DNA of 64,000 nt from Thermithiobacillus plumbiphilus. GTDB lineage: Bacteria; Pseudomonadota; Gammaproteobacteria; Acidithiobacillales; Thermithiobacillaceae. Below the pieces are notes generated by a model. The model did not search any database, was not told where the DNA came from, and worked only from the letters and a program-made list of their open reading frames with translations. This document shows, one piece after another, positions 50,852-60,464 of the stretch (positions are counted from its first letter, which is position 1; every line of letters begins with the position of its first letter). The stretch is from the NCBI RefSeq assembly GCF_038070005.1, contig NZ_JBBPCO010000002.1, positions 248,001 through 312,000 on the forward strand, written 5' to 3'. Both the position numbers and the translations under genes were made by a program.

Positions 50852-52423
50852 ATGCAAGCCGACCTGAAAGCCCTCGAGTTTGACGGCATCCGCCGCCTGC
50901 TGGAAAAGTTGTGCGCCACCCCGTTTGGCGCGGAAGCCGCACGAAACCTGGAGCCTGCTCCGGAGCTTGGCATTGCCCGACAGATGCAGGCCGCCGTGAC
51001 GGCCGCCCGCCAGGGCCTCGATGCCGGTGACGGGCCACACATGCCCGAACTGCCGGACGTACGTGCCGCACTGCGCCAGGCCAGCAGCCCCGGTGCCGCA
51101 TTGCCGGGTACGGCGCTTATGAACCTTCGCATGGTTATCGAGACCGGCATCAGGTTGAAGCCCTTCATCTCGGAGCGGCCAAGCCTCTACCCGGGCGGGC
51201 TGGATCATCTCGGCGGCGCGCAGGACCTCGTCAAGATCTTCGATGCAGCGCTGCTGCCCAGCGGGCGCATGCGTGAGGACGCCAGCCCGGAACTGGCCTC
51301 TCTGCATGGCGAACTCAAGCAGTTGCGCGAGGATGTCCAGAGCCAGCTGCGCGCGCGCATGCGCCAGCCCGACCTGGTCGGCTCCATCAGTGATCCGGAC
51401 AAGGTGCACTGGCACGGGCAGCGCGCCGTCCTGGCCCTCTCCGGCGAACAGGCCGACAGAATCAAGGGCGTGCGGCGCGGGATCGGGCCGGCTGGCCGCG
51501 ATTACTACGTCGAGCCCATGGAGGTGCTGGGTCTGAACAACCGGCTGGAAAGCGTCGGTGGCAAGATCGATGCCGAGAACCAGGTCAAGCTGCGCCAGAT
51601 CACCGATGAAATCCGCGGCCGCCTGCCAGCCCTGAATCACCTGATGGATGCGCTGACCTGGATCGATCTGGCCCTGGCCGCGGGACAGCTTTCCCTTCAT
51701 CTCAATGCCACGCCACCCGAACTCATCGACCGGCCTATCGTGGAGCTGCAGGGCGCCTATCATCCGCAGCTCCTGCTGGCCTATGCCAATCGTCAGGGTC
51801 CCCTGCCGCGCACGCTGAATCTCTGCATCGACGACCAGAAGCCGGTGCTGGTCATCACCGGGCCGAATACCGGTGGCAAGACCGTGGTCCTGAAAACCCT
51901 GGGCCTGCTGACGGTCATGGCGCATTGTGGCCTGCATCTGCCCACCGAAGGCGTCGCGAGAATCGGCAACTTCAGCCGGGTCATCGTGGATGTTGGCGAC
52001 CAGCAGAGCATCGCCCATCACCTGTCCACCTTTGCCGGTCACGTCGAGGTGCTCAAGCGGCTGCTGGCGGAATCCGACGAGCGCACCCTGGTCCTGCTCG
52101 ATGAACTGGGCACGGGCACCGATCCCGAGGAAGGCGCGGCACTGGCCATGGCCGTGCTCGATGAACTGTCGGAGCGCGGTGTGCACGGTGTGGTGACGAC
52201 GCATCTTTCGCCCTTGAAGACCTTCGCCAGCCGGCATCCGCGGCTTGAAAATGCCTCGATGCGCTTTGACTATGAGCGTCTCGAACCGACCTACCAGCTC
52301 GAGATCGGCACGCCCGGTCGCTCGCTGGGACTGATCGTGGCCCGTCAGCGCGGTCTGGATGGTCCCCTGGTGGAACGCGCCCATGCCTATCTGGAAGAGA
52401 TTGCACCGGGGCACGGCCAATAG
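50852..52423 (+). CDS. MutS2-like ATPase lacking the clamp end and Smr nuclease domain
   Basis: A 523-residue MutS-family protein. The N-terminal part (LKALEFDGIRRLLEKLCATP) is the MutS2 start, the ATPase has the P-loop VITGPNTGGKTVVLKTLGLL, the Walker B LVLLDELGTGTDPEEGAAL and VVTTHLSPLKTF. It ends shortly after the ATPase (TPGRSLGLIVARQRGL), whereas complete MutS2 is about 780 residues with a coiled-coil, KOW and Smr nuclease. The stop is clean and no Smr remnant follows in the 159-base gap. It could still bind branched DNA or stalled ribosomes, the roles shown for MutS2. The ATG at 50852 was chosen because similarity begins there. Confidence 0.88.
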   Translation: MQADLKALEFDGIRRLLEKLCATPFGAEAARNLEPAPELGIARQMQAAVTAARQGLDAGDGPHMPELPDVRAALRQASSPGAALPGTALMNLRMVIETGIRLKPFISERPSLYPGGLDHLGGAQDLVKIFDAALLPSGRMREDASPELASLHGELKQLREDVQSQLRARMRQPDLVGSISDPDKVHWHGQRAVLALSGEQADRIKGVRRGIGPAGRDYYVEPMEVLGLNNRLESVGGKIDAENQVKLRQITDEIRGRLPALNHLMDALTWIDLALAAGQLSLHLNATPPELIDRPIVELQGAYHPQLLLAYANRQGPLPRTLNLCIDDQKPVLVITGPNTGGKTVVLKTLGLLTVMAHCGLHLPTEGVARIGNFSRVIVDVGDQQSIAHHLSTFAGHVEVLKRLLAESDERTLVLLDELGTGTDPEEGAALAMAVLDELSERGVHGVVTTHLSPLKTFASRHPRLENASMRFDYERLEPTYQLEIGTPGRSLGLIVARQRGLDGPLVERAHAYLEEIAPGHGQ

Positions 52424-52460
52424 ACAGGCGTGATCCCGCTTTGTCCTGTGCCTATGACTA

Positions 52461-52489
52461 TTGACGGAATTCCCCTGAAACAGTACTGT
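52461..52489 (+). promoter_or_regulatory. Possible promoter of ilvH
   Basis: TTGACG and TACTGT are 17 bases apart in the 159-base gap between mutS2 and ilvH. The -35 is close to consensus, the -10 only half matches. Confidence 0.35.
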
Positions 52490-52542
52490 CACAGGTTGAA
52501 TTCCACCGCAGAATTTCCGTAATAAGGCAAGGTCCGGCGAAT

Positions 52543-52558
52543 ACGCCATTTCTGGCGT
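52543..52558 (+). other. Short hairpin just before ilvH
   Basis: ACGCCA and TGGCGT pair around a TTTC loop, followed by TTT, 24 bases before the ilvH ATG. It may be an attenuator-like stem or chance; no leader peptide rich in Val, Leu or Ile codons is obvious upstream. Confidence 0.3.
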
Positions 52559-52582
52559 TTACCGGCATGAATCTGGTGTACG

Positions 52583-53068
52583 ATGCGTCACGTGATTTCC
52601 ATCCTGCTTGAGAACGAAGCCGGCGCCCTGTCACGGGTGGCCGGGCTTTTCTCTGCCCGTGGCTACAATATTGAGGCCATGACCGTGGCGCCGACCAATG
52701 ATCCCCGCGTTTCCCGCATGACGCTGGTCACGGTCGGTCCCGATAACGTCATCGAGCAGATCCTCAAGCAGTTGAACAAGCTGATCGAGGTGATCCGGGT
52801 GCAGGATCTCACCGAAGGTCCGCATATCGCCCGCGAGATGATGCTCGTCAAGGTCCACGCCGTAGGCGCGGATCGCGAAGAGGTCAAGCGTCTTTCCGAC
52901 ATCTTCCGTGGCAACATCATCGACGTCACCGACCGGTCCTATACCATCGAGCTGACTGGCTCCAGTGACAAACTCGACGCACTTCTGGAAGCCCTGGATG
53001 CCGGAATGATCATCGAGGTGGTCCGCACGGGCACCAGCGCCATCAGCCGGGGCGCCAAGGGTATCTGA
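52583..53068 (+). CDS. ilvH: Acetolactate synthase small (regulatory) subunit
   Basis: A 161-residue regulatory subunit with an N-terminal ACT domain (MRHVISILLENEAGALSRVA, GLFSARGYNIEAMTVAPTND) and the usual C-terminal part. It confers valine feedback inhibition on the large subunit in branched-chain amino acid synthesis. Normally ilvB/ilvI lies directly upstream; here MutS2 does, so the catalytic subunit is elsewhere. The ribosome binding site is weak. ilvC follows after 127 bases. Confidence 0.95.
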   Translation: MRHVISILLENEAGALSRVAGLFSARGYNIEAMTVAPTNDPRVSRMTLVTVGPDNVIEQILKQLNKLIEVIRVQDLTEGPHIAREMMLVKVHAVGADREEVKRLSDIFRGNIIDVTDRSYTIELTGSSDKLDALLEALDAGMIIEVVRTGTSAISRGAKGI

Positions 53069-53123
53069 TGTCCCGGTTGCCCCGTCCTGTCGCCACTTCA
53101 GTCCATCTGCCGGCCAGTTGTAA

Positions 53124-54212
<1,089 letters not shown>

Positions 54213-54227
54213 GCTGTCATCCAGGAA

Positions 54228-54265
54228 ACAGGGCAGGGACCAGCAATGGTCCTTGTCCTGTTTTT
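54228..54265 (+). terminator. Rho-independent terminator after ilvC
   Basis: A 14-pair stem with two G-U pairs, six-base loop (AGCAAT) and a TTTTT tail, starting 16 bases after the ilvC stop. It separates ilvHC from psd. Confidence 0.88.
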
Positions 54266-54348
54266 GTCATGCCCCTGATTCCAGCATGCTGCCCGGCAAA
54301 CTGGCAAAGCCAGGGGCTGTCTGCAGCACCAGACCAGAGGATGCATGC

Positions 54349-55020
54349 ATGCAAAACATAGCTGGTTCCCATCGTTGGATCGCCCGCGAGGGTTGGCCCT
54401 TCATTCTGCTGTTCGCGGCCGCAGCCATCCTGATCCAGGTCTTTCTAGGCTTCTGGTGGGCGCTTCCTTTATATGTCCTGACCGCCTTTTCCATCAATTT
54501 CTTTCGAGACCCGGCGCGGCCCGTATCCACGGATCCCGAGGCCGTGGTCTGCCCGGCCGATGGCAAGGTGATCCTGGTGGAACAGACGCAGGATCCCTAT
54601 CTCAAGCGGGATGCGATTAAAATCAGCATATTCATGAATGTCTTTGATGTGCATATCAACCGCATGCCCATCAACGGACAGATCCGGGAACGCTGGTATC
54701 ATCCCGGGCGCTTTTTCAATGCCGCGCTGAACAAGGCCTCCCTGGAAAACGAACGCAACGCGCTCTGGGTACGAACGCCGGCTGGCCGTGATGTCACCGT
54801 GGTACAGGTGGCGGGACTGGTTGCCCGGCGCATCCTTTGTTACGTGCAGGCAGGCGATGCCGTAAGTCAGGGAGATCGTTTCGGCTTCATCCGCTTTGGG
54901 TCCCGCGTGGACACCTTTCTGCCCCTGGATACCGAGGTTCTGGTGAGTGTGGGCGATCGGGTTCGCTCCAGACAGGATGTGATTGCGCGTCTGCCCATGG
55001 CGGATCGGGTGAATGCCTAG
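54349..55020 (+). CDS. psd: Phosphatidylserine decarboxylase, short (archaeal-type) proenzyme
   Basis: A 223-residue proenzyme that self-cleaves to form a pyruvoyl group and makes phosphatidylethanolamine. One or two N-terminal membrane helices (about 15-50) precede the catalytic part with VCPADGKVILVEQ, MNVFDVHINRMPI and the cleavage site RFGSRVDTF (Gly184-Ser185). The ATG at 54349 is the third of three overlapping ATGs in ATGCATGCATG and is the one in frame, with AGAGG about eight bases upstream. Overlaps pssA by eight bases. Confidence 0.93.
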   Translation: MQNIAGSHRWIAREGWPFILLFAAAAILIQVFLGFWWALPLYVLTAFSINFFRDPARPVSTDPEAVVCPADGKVILVEQTQDPYLKRDAIKISIFMNVFDVHINRMPINGQIRERWYHPGRFFNAALNKASLENERNALWVRTPAGRDVTVVQVAGLVARRILCYVQAGDAVSQGDRFGFIRFGSRVDTFLPLDTEVLVSVGDRVRSRQDVIARLPMADRVNA

Positions 55021-55783
55021 ACTTCAGACCAGTAAAGGAGCCGTTCTGGTGGAAAATACGCCGCGTCGCGGGGTTTATGTCTTGCCCAATCTCTTCACCA
55101 CCGCCAGCCTCTTTGCCGGATTCTATGCCATCATCAAGGCCATTGGCGGTGATTTCCAGCTTGCGGCCTCTGTCATCTTCATTGCCATGGTGCTCGATGG
55201 TCTGGATGGCCGCATCGCTCGCCTGACCAACACGCAAAGTGACTTCGGCGCCGAGTATGACTCCCTCGCCGACGTGATTGCCTTTGGGCTGGCGCCATCA
55301 GTGGTGCTTTATCTTTGGGGGCTTTCAGGGTACGGCAAGATCGGCTGGCTGGGGGCTTTCGTGTTCACCGCCTGTGGAGCACTCAGGCTGGCGCGTTTCA
55401 ACACCCAGGTCCACGTTGCTTCCAAGAGCCATTTTCAGGGCCTGCCCATTCCGGCGGCCGCCGCTACCCTCGCGGGCCTGGTCTGGGTGGCGGAAAGCCC
55501 GGAAGTATCGGGCTTCATCGATGATTTTGCCCAGCCCATCGCCCTGGCACTGGTGTATCTCCTGGGCCTCTTCATGGTCAGCAATTTCCGTTACAAAAGC
55601 TTCAAGGACGTGGATCTGCGTGGCAGGGTCCCCTTTGTGCTGGCGGTCATTGGCGTGCTGATCGTGGCGCTGATCGCCGTTCATCCGCCCCTGGTGCTTT
55701 TTGCTGCAAGCCTGACCTATGCGCTGTCTGGTCCTGTACTCACTCTGTTGCAAATGCGCCAGCGCAAGGAACAGCGGCGCTAG
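55013..55783 (+). CDS. pssA: CDP-diacylglycerol-serine O-phosphatidyltransferase
   Basis: A 256-residue, multi-helix membrane enzyme. The CDP-alcohol phosphatidyltransferase motif DGxxxRxxxxxxxxGxxxDxxxD is read in LDGLDGRIARLTNTQSDFGA and EYDSLADVIAFG. It makes phosphatidylserine, the substrate of the preceding psd product, and the two overlap by eight bases. ARLARFNTQ and PIPAAAATLAGLVW are further family marks. Confidence 0.94.
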   Translation: MPRLQTSKGAVLVENTPRRGVYVLPNLFTTASLFAGFYAIIKAIGGDFQLAASVIFIAMVLDGLDGRIARLTNTQSDFGAEYDSLADVIAFGLAPSVVLYLWGLSGYGKIGWLGAFVFTACGALRLARFNTQVHVASKSHFQGLPIPAAAATLAGLVWVAESPEVSGFIDDFAQPIALALVYLLGLFMVSNFRYKSFKDVDLRGRVPFVLAVIGVLIVALIAVHPPLVLFAASLTYALSGPVLTLLQMRQRKEQRR

Positions 55784-55797
55784 GGCGGTGAATCGGC

Positions 55798-56229
55798 ATG
55801 AGCGATCTGGAACGGCAATATAAAGCCATGAGCATCGGCGAACGCATGGAACTTGCGCTCAGTGCGGACCTGCCGGATTGCTACCGGCCCTTTCTGGTTC
55901 GCGATCAGTGGATGCAGATCAAATGCTATTTCGCCCGCCGGCTGGATCTGCGTCCGCCCGAGATTGCGCAACTGCTCGCGGATCAGGATCACGTGATCCG
56001 TTTGTGCATCGCCAAGCGCATGGATCTCACGCCTGCACAGGTCGCGTGCTGCGTCAATGACCGCGATCCCAATGTGCGTTACTTCATCGCCAAGAGCCCC
56101 CTGCTCGATGAGACACAAAGGCAGCAGCTTCTGAACGATGAGGACGAGCTGGTCCGGGCCGCGGCCAGAAAGGGGCCACGCGAACCGAAGATCCGTGCCC
56201 GGCCCGGACAGGCTCCGCTGATTCGCTGA
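55798..56229 (+). CDS. Helical-repeat (HEAT/LRV-like) protein of unknown function
   Basis: A 143-residue soluble protein. Three or four units of about 24 residues recur with the pattern R-x-D-L-x-P-x-x-[IV]-x-x-L-x-x-D-x-[DE]-x-x-[IV]-[41 protein letters not shown] and a third ending [14 protein letters not shown]. Such repeats resemble leucine-rich repeat variant or HEAT-like arrays and suggest a protein-binding scaffold. The C-terminal 20 residues are basic and disordered. It follows pssA by 14 bases and may be co-transcribed. No family can be named with confidence. Confidence 0.7.
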   Translation: MSDLERQYKAMSIGERMELALSADLPDCYRPFLVRDQWMQIKCYFARRLDLRPPEIAQLLADQDHVIRLCIAKRMDLTPAQVACCVNDRDPNVRYFIAKSPLLDETQRQQLLNDEDELVRAAARKGPREPKIRARPGQAPLIR

Positions 56230-56235
56230 GGGTTC

Positions 56236-56264
56236 TTGCGGTACCGTCGGGCTTGCGCTAGGAT
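56236..56264 (+). promoter_or_regulatory. Possible promoter of the leuA leader
   Basis: TTGCGG and TAGGAT are 17 bases apart, seven bases after the repeat-protein stop, and would start a transcript about 220 bases before the leuA ATG. Confidence 0.4.
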
Positions 56265-56271
56265 TCCGTGC

Positions 56272-56406
56272 ATGTACCCCATACCTACCGCATCCCCAGC
56301 TCACACCTGTGAGCCCGCGCGCTGGCAACATGCCTGCGCCTGGGCCCTGCAATTGCGCTCGCCTGTCGTCTTTGCCGGCCTCCGACTATCTGTCCTGCTG
56401 CACTAG
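56272..56406 (+). other. Possible Leu-rich leader peptide upstream of leuA
   Basis: A 44-codon frame in the 259-base gap before leuA. Its second half has six Leu codons and ends RLSVLLH. After its stop come a weak CCCT/AGGG stem with TTTT and, nearer leuA, a CCGGCC/GGCCGG stem (about 56450-56466). This layout recalls leu attenuators, but the ribosome binding site is poor and the ATG lies almost at the predicted start of transcription, so it may be chance. Confidence 0.2.
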
Positions 56407-56488
56407 TCTTCTCCAGCCCTTGCCAGGGTTTTCAGCACTGTATTCATTTTCCGGCCCCCACGGCCGGATCTGTATCTGGAGGACGGTC

Positions 56489-58021
56489 ATGAGTGACCAT
56501 TTGATCATATTCGATACCACGATGCGCGATGGCGAGCAGTCGCCCGGCGCATCCATGACCAAGGACGACAAGATCCGTATTGCCAAGGCGCTGGAGCGCC
56601 TGCGCGTGGATGTCATCGAGGCCGGTTTCCCGGCCGCGAGCAACGGGGATTTCGAGGCAGTTCGAGCCGTGGCGGAAACGGTGCGCGACTCGCGCATCTG
56701 CGCGCTGACCCGGGCACGCGAGGCCGACATCATACGCGCCGGCGAAGCCCTGAAGCCAGCCGCGGCCAACCGCATCCACACCTTCATTGCCACCAGCCCG
56801 ATTCACATGCAGGCCAAGCTGCGCATGACGCCGGAGCAGGTGCTGGAAGCGGCGGTCATGGCGGTGCGCACTGCGCGCCAGTTCACCGATGACGTGGAGT
56901 TTTCCGCCGAAGATGCCGGGCGTTCTGACGAGGACTTCCTCTGCCGTATCGTCGATGCCGTCATCCAGGCGGGCGCGCGCGCCATCAACATCCCCGATAC
57001 GGTCGGCTACAACCTGCCGGATCGCTTTGGCCAGCTCATCCGCAATCTGCGCGAGCGCGTTCCCAACAGCGACAAGGTGATCTTTTCGGTGCACTGCCAC
57101 AATGATCTCGGGCTGGCGGTGGCCAACTCGCTGTCGGCGGTACAGAACGGCGCGCGCCAGGTCGAGTGCACCATCAATGCCCTGGGTGAACGGGCCGGCA
57201 ATGCCGCGCTCGAAGAGATCGTGATGGCGGTGCGTACGCGCCGAGATGTGTTCACTTGCGATACGCGCATCGATACCACACAGATCGTGCCGGTTTCCAA
57301 GCTTGTCTCCACCATCACCGGGTTTCCGGTGCAGCCGAACAAGGCCATCGTCGGCGCGAATGCCTTTGCGCATGAATCCGGCATACATCAGGATGGCGTG
57401 CTCAAGCACCGCGAGACCTACGAAATCATGCGCGCCGAGGATGTCGGCTGGAGCACCAATCGCATTTCGCTGGGCAAGCTTTCGGGCCGGGCCGCGTTTC
57501 GGGCGCGCTTGCAGGAGTTGGGCATCACGCTCAATGACGATCGCCTGAATGCAGCCTTTGCCCGCTTCAAGGACCTGGCGGATCGCAAGAGCGAGATCTT
57601 CGACGAGGATCTGCAGGCTCTGGTGAGCAACGAGGTCCAGACCAGCCTTGCTGAGCATTATCGGCTCGGTTATCTCAAGGTCTGCTCGGAGATGGGTTGC
57701 CGTCCCGAGGCGACGCTGGAAATGCTGGTGGATGGGGTGGAGAAAACCAGTCATGCCAGCGGCAGCGGGCCGGTGGACGCCACTTTCAAGGCGATCGAGG
57801 CCCTTGCCAATTCCGGGGCGACCTTGCTGCTGTATTCAGTGAACGCCATCACCACCGGCACCGATGCCCAGGGCGAGGTCACGGTGCGGCTTGAAAAGGC
57901 CGGGCGTGTGGTGAACGGGCAGGGCGCAGATACCGACATCGTCATCGCCAGCGCCAAGGCCTACCTTAACGCCTTGAACCGCCTGGCTCAGCCCAGTGGG
58001 CGGAAGCATCCTCAGTTGTAG
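56489..58021 (+). CDS. leuA: 2-isopropylmalate synthase
   Basis: First committed step of leucine synthesis: acetyl-CoA and 2-oxoisovalerate to 2-isopropylmalate. The 510-residue product has a DRE-TIM catalytic domain ([50 protein letters not shown]), linker and C-terminal LeuA allosteric domain (from about 370) for leucine feedback. GGAGGAC four bases before the ATG at 56489 fixes the start; the frame remains open for 60 codons upstream but without similarity. A terminator follows directly. Confidence 0.96.
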   Translation: MSDHLIIFDTTMRDGEQSPGASMTKDDKIRIAKALERLRVDVIEAGFPAASNGDFEAVRAVAETVRDSRICALTRAREADIIRAGEALKPAAANRIHTFIATSPIHMQAKLRMTPEQVLEAAVMAVRTARQFTDDVEFSAEDAGRSDEDFLCRIVDAVIQAGARAINIPDTVGYNLPDRFGQLIRNLRERVPNSDKVIFSVHCHNDLGLAVANSLSAVQNGARQVECTINALGERAGNAALEEIVMAVRTRRDVFTCDTRIDTTQIVPVSKLVSTITGFPVQPNKAIVGANAFAHESGIHQDGVLKHRETYEIMRAEDVGWSTNRISLGKLSGRAAFRARLQELGITLNDDRLNAAFARFKDLADRKSEIFDEDLQALVSNEVQTSLAEHYRLGYLKVCSEMGCRPEATLEMLVDGVEKTSHASGSGPVDATFKAIEALANSGATLLLYSVNAITTGTDAQGEVTVRLEKAGRVVNGQGADTDIVIASAKAYLNALNRLAQPSGRKHPQL

Positions 58022-58028
58022 CCGACTC

Positions 58029-58050
58029 AGCCCTCCTCTGGAGGGCTTTT
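58029..58050 (+). terminator. Rho-independent terminator of leuA
   Basis: AGCCCTCC pairs with GGAGGGCT around a three-base loop, followed by TTTT, eight bases after the leuA stop. Confidence 0.85.
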
Positions 58051-58069
58051 CAATAAAAAAGGAGAGAAT

Positions 58070-58813
58070 ATGCAGGTAAGGCAGTTTGCCCTGGGTATTT
58101 TTCTGGCACTCGCTGCAGGGCCAGTTCTGGCTGACGGGGAACACTGGGGCTATGCCGGGCAGGACGGGCCCGAACACTGGGCGGAGTTGAGCGAGAAGTA
58201 CGCCACCTGCGCCAGCGGCAAGCATCAGTCACCCATTGATATCGACAAGGCGGTGATGGGCGATGCAGCGCATCTGGCATTTGATTATCATGATGCCCCG
58301 CTGCATATCGTCAACAATGGCCATACCATCGAGGTGGACATTCCGGCCGGCAACACCCTGCGCGTGAATGAGCACCGCTATGAGCTGGTCCAGTTCCACT
58401 TTCACACCCCCAGCGAGGAAGCTTTCCACGGCAAGCATTATCCGATGGTGGCGCACCTCGTGCACAAGGATGCCGAAGGGCATCTGGCAGTAGTCGCGGT
58501 GGAATTCGAGCGCGGAGGGCAAAACCGGGCCTTGCAGCCCATCTGGTCTCATCTGCCCGTGAAAGCCGGGGAGGTGCATGATTACAGGAACATAAAGGTG
58601 CATCTCAAGCAGTTGCTGCCCACACATAAGATGCACTACGCTTTTGAAGGCTCGCTGACCACGCCGCCTTGCACCGAGGGCGTATCCTGGTTTGTCATGG
58701 AAAAGCCCGTGAGCATCTCAAACCAGCAACTGGCGAGCTTTCAAAGGCTTTACCCCAATAATGCACGCCCGATCCAGGCCCTCAATGGTCGCGTGATCCA
58801 CGAAGGTCGCTGA
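58070..58813 (+). CDS. cah: Alpha-type carbonic anhydrase, periplasmic
   Basis: A 247-residue zinc enzyme hydrating CO2 to bicarbonate. A Sec signal peptide (residues 1-21, cleavage after PVLA) sends it to the periplasm. Zinc His110 and His112 are in LVQFHFHTPSEEAF, and the third is His129 in YPMVAHLVH; Cys47 and the Cys in TTPPCTEGVSWF can form the usual disulfide. GGAGAG gives a strong ribosome binding site. In an autotroph it would supply bicarbonate or buffer the periplasm; that role is inferred. Confidence 0.95.
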   Translation: MQVRQFALGIFLALAAGPVLADGEHWGYAGQDGPEHWAELSEKYATCASGKHQSPIDIDKAVMGDAAHLAFDYHDAPLHIVNNGHTIEVDIPAGNTLRVNEHRYELVQFHFHTPSEEAFHGKHYPMVAHLVHKDAEGHLAVVAVEFERGGQNRALQPIWSHLPVKAGEVHDYRNIKVHLKQLLPTHKMHYAFEGSLTTPPCTEGVSWFVMEKPVSISNQQLASFQRLYPNNARPIQALNGRVIHEGR

Positions 58814-58913
58814 AGCACGTGGCTGGCTGGCCAAAGGGTGCTTCCCCGCTTCGGCCACTGCTGTTATACAAGTCGCCAGAGTACTGCTCTGGAGATAGGG
58901 GGAGATGGTTCGC

Positions 58914-59354
58914 ATGAGGGAAGGATTGCTGACCAGGTCCGGGGAGTTCGGCGGCATGCTGGCGCAGGCGCCGGCCGGTACTGGCCCGGTGTTCCCGCAG
59001 ATCCCTGATCTGCCGCTTGTGATCTTTTCCTCTGCCTCCTTCGCTCTCCTGTTTTCCGTGGGCGTGGCGGTATTCCTGTTCATCAAGAGCGGGGAAAGGG
59101 CCACGGCGCAAACCGGCATCCGGTTCTTTTTCCTGCAACTCCTGCTCGGGCTGGTCTGGCTGGTCTTGCTGTTTTTCCTGCATCTCCCTGGCTGGGCATT
59201 TGCCGTGGTGCTGGTCCAGTGGGTGGTTCTGCTGCAGACCATTGTTATTTTCTGGCGTCGTCTGGCAGTGGCGGGATTCCTGCTTTTGCCCTATTTTGTC
59301 TGGGTAAGCCTCATGGTCTGGTTGCTTGGTAGTCTATGGCGCCTGCAGCCCTGA
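58914..59354 (+). CDS. TspO/MBR-like small membrane protein (divergent)
   Basis: A 146-residue protein with about four hydrophobic helices. The second half, with FFLQLLLGLVWLVLLFFLH, then FWRRLAVAGFLLLPYFVW and LLGSLWRLQP, follows the TspO pattern (QLxLNxxWSxxFF, AxxLLxPYxxW). TspO's first helix and the WTPP region are missing or greatly altered, and the Asn-Trp of helix 3 became Gly-Leu-Val-Trp. TspO proteins bind porphyrins and relate to oxidative stress. I chose the ATG at 58914, about nine bases from GGGGGAG; the ATG at 58905 is too close to it. The call is tentative. Confidence 0.6.
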   Translation: MREGLLTRSGEFGGMLAQAPAGTGPVFPQIPDLPLVIFSSASFALLFSVGVAVFLFIKSGERATAQTGIRFFFLQLLLGLVWLVLLFFLHLPGWAFAVVLVQWVVLLQTIVIFWRRLAVAGFLLLPYFVWVSLMVWLLGSLWRLQP

Positions 59355-59449
59355 TCCTGAAAAGTATTCATGATTCCGGGCGTCTCTGATAGGGCGCCTT
59401 TCATTTGCTCAATCTGAGCGCATTTTTGTCGATAATTCAGGTTGTTTAC

Positions 59450-60379
59450 ATGTTTTTCAAGAACCTTCAGCTGTATCGCCTTACCAAACCCTTTCACATC
59501 TCCCCCAGGGATCTCGAAACTCACCTGAGCGCGCTGGCTTTCAAGCCCTGCGGGCGCGTCGATCTGTCCAGCACGGGCTGGGTATCGCCGCTGGGGCGCC
59601 AGGGCCGGGTACTGGTCCATGCCGCGCAGGGACGCCTGCTGCTTTGCGCGCAGAAGGAAGAAAAGATCCTGCCGGCCGCTGTCATCAAGGAATTCGTGGA
59701 CCACAAGGCCGAGGAGATCGAGGCGCAGCAGGGCCGTAAGGTCAGGCGCAAGGAACGGGACGCCCTGCGCGATGAGGTGATGCAGGACCTACTGCCACGC
59801 GCCTTCACCCGCAGCAGCCAGACGTGCGCCTATATCAGCCCGGAAAAGGGCTGGATGGTGATCGATGCCGCCAGCGCAAAGAAGGCCGAGGATTTCGTGG
59901 ACCTGCTGCGCCGCAGTATCGATGGTTTCCAGGCGCACCCGCCGGTGTTGCAGGGCAATCCGGGTGCAATCATGACGCGCTGGCTGGCCGGTGAGGAAGA
60001 TCTGCCCGCGGGCTTTGAGCTTGGCGACGAGTGTGAACTGGTGGAAGCGGGCGAGGAGGGGGGCATCGTGCGCTGCAAGCGCCATGATCTTGCCGCCAGC
60101 GAGATCATGTCTCATCTTCAGGCGGGCAAGCAGGTCAGCCGCCTGGCCCTGAACTGGACGGATCACCTGTCCTGTGTGCTCGGCGACGATCTGCTCGTGC
60201 GCCGCGTGCGTCTCGACGATGTGCTGCGTGATGAACTGGAAAAAACGGATGACGCCGCGGCAGAACTGGATGCCATGTTCGTCCTGATGAGTCTGGAATT
60301 CGATGCCTTTCTTGAGCAGCTTCTGGGGATCTTCAGCGAGCAGGTGCCAGACACGACACGGCTGGTTGCCAATGCCTGA
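59450..60379 (+). CDS. rdgC: Recombination-associated protein RdgC
   Basis: A 309-residue ring-shaped DNA-binding protein that limits RecA filament formation. MFFKNLQLYRLTKPF, FKPCGRVDLSSTGWVSPLG, CAQKEEKILPAAVIKEFVDH and LLPRAFTRSSQT align clearly with E. coli RdgC. The ATG at 59450 matches the family start; an upstream in-frame start has no support. Confidence 0.94.
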   Translation: MFFKNLQLYRLTKPFHISPRDLETHLSALAFKPCGRVDLSSTGWVSPLGRQGRVLVHAAQGRLLLCAQKEEKILPAAVIKEFVDHKAEEIEAQQGRKVRRKERDALRDEVMQDLLPRAFTRSSQTCAYISPEKGWMVIDAASAKKAEDFVDLLRRSIDGFQAHPPVLQGNPGAIMTRWLAGEEDLPAGFELGDECELVEAGEEGGIVRCKRHDLAASEIMSHLQAGKQVSRLALNWTDHLSCVLGDDLLVRRVRLDDVLRDELEKTDDAAAELDAMFVLMSLEFDAFLEQLLGIFSEQVPDTTRLVANA

Positions 60380-60386
60380 AGGGCGC

Positions 60387-60414
60387 TTGCCGTCGGGGAA
60401 ATCTGCTATAGAAT
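60387..60414 (+). promoter_or_regulatory. Possible promoter of the zinc-finger protein gene
   Basis: TTGCCG and TAGAAT lie 16 bases apart, starting eight bases after the rdgC stop and about 50 bases before the next ATG. Confidence 0.4.
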
Positions 60415-60464
60415 TTATAGGTGACCCTGTTCATGACGGCTGGCACACACGCAAGGAGCGACAC

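Noticed and set aside
50828-52549. A 573-codon minus-strand open frame opposite mutS2
   Set aside because: Antisense shadow; the plus strand has the intact MutS ATPase motifs.
56309-56488. In-frame 60-codon extension upstream of leuA
   Set aside because: No similarity to LeuA N-termini, and GGAGGAC lies directly before the ATG at 56489.
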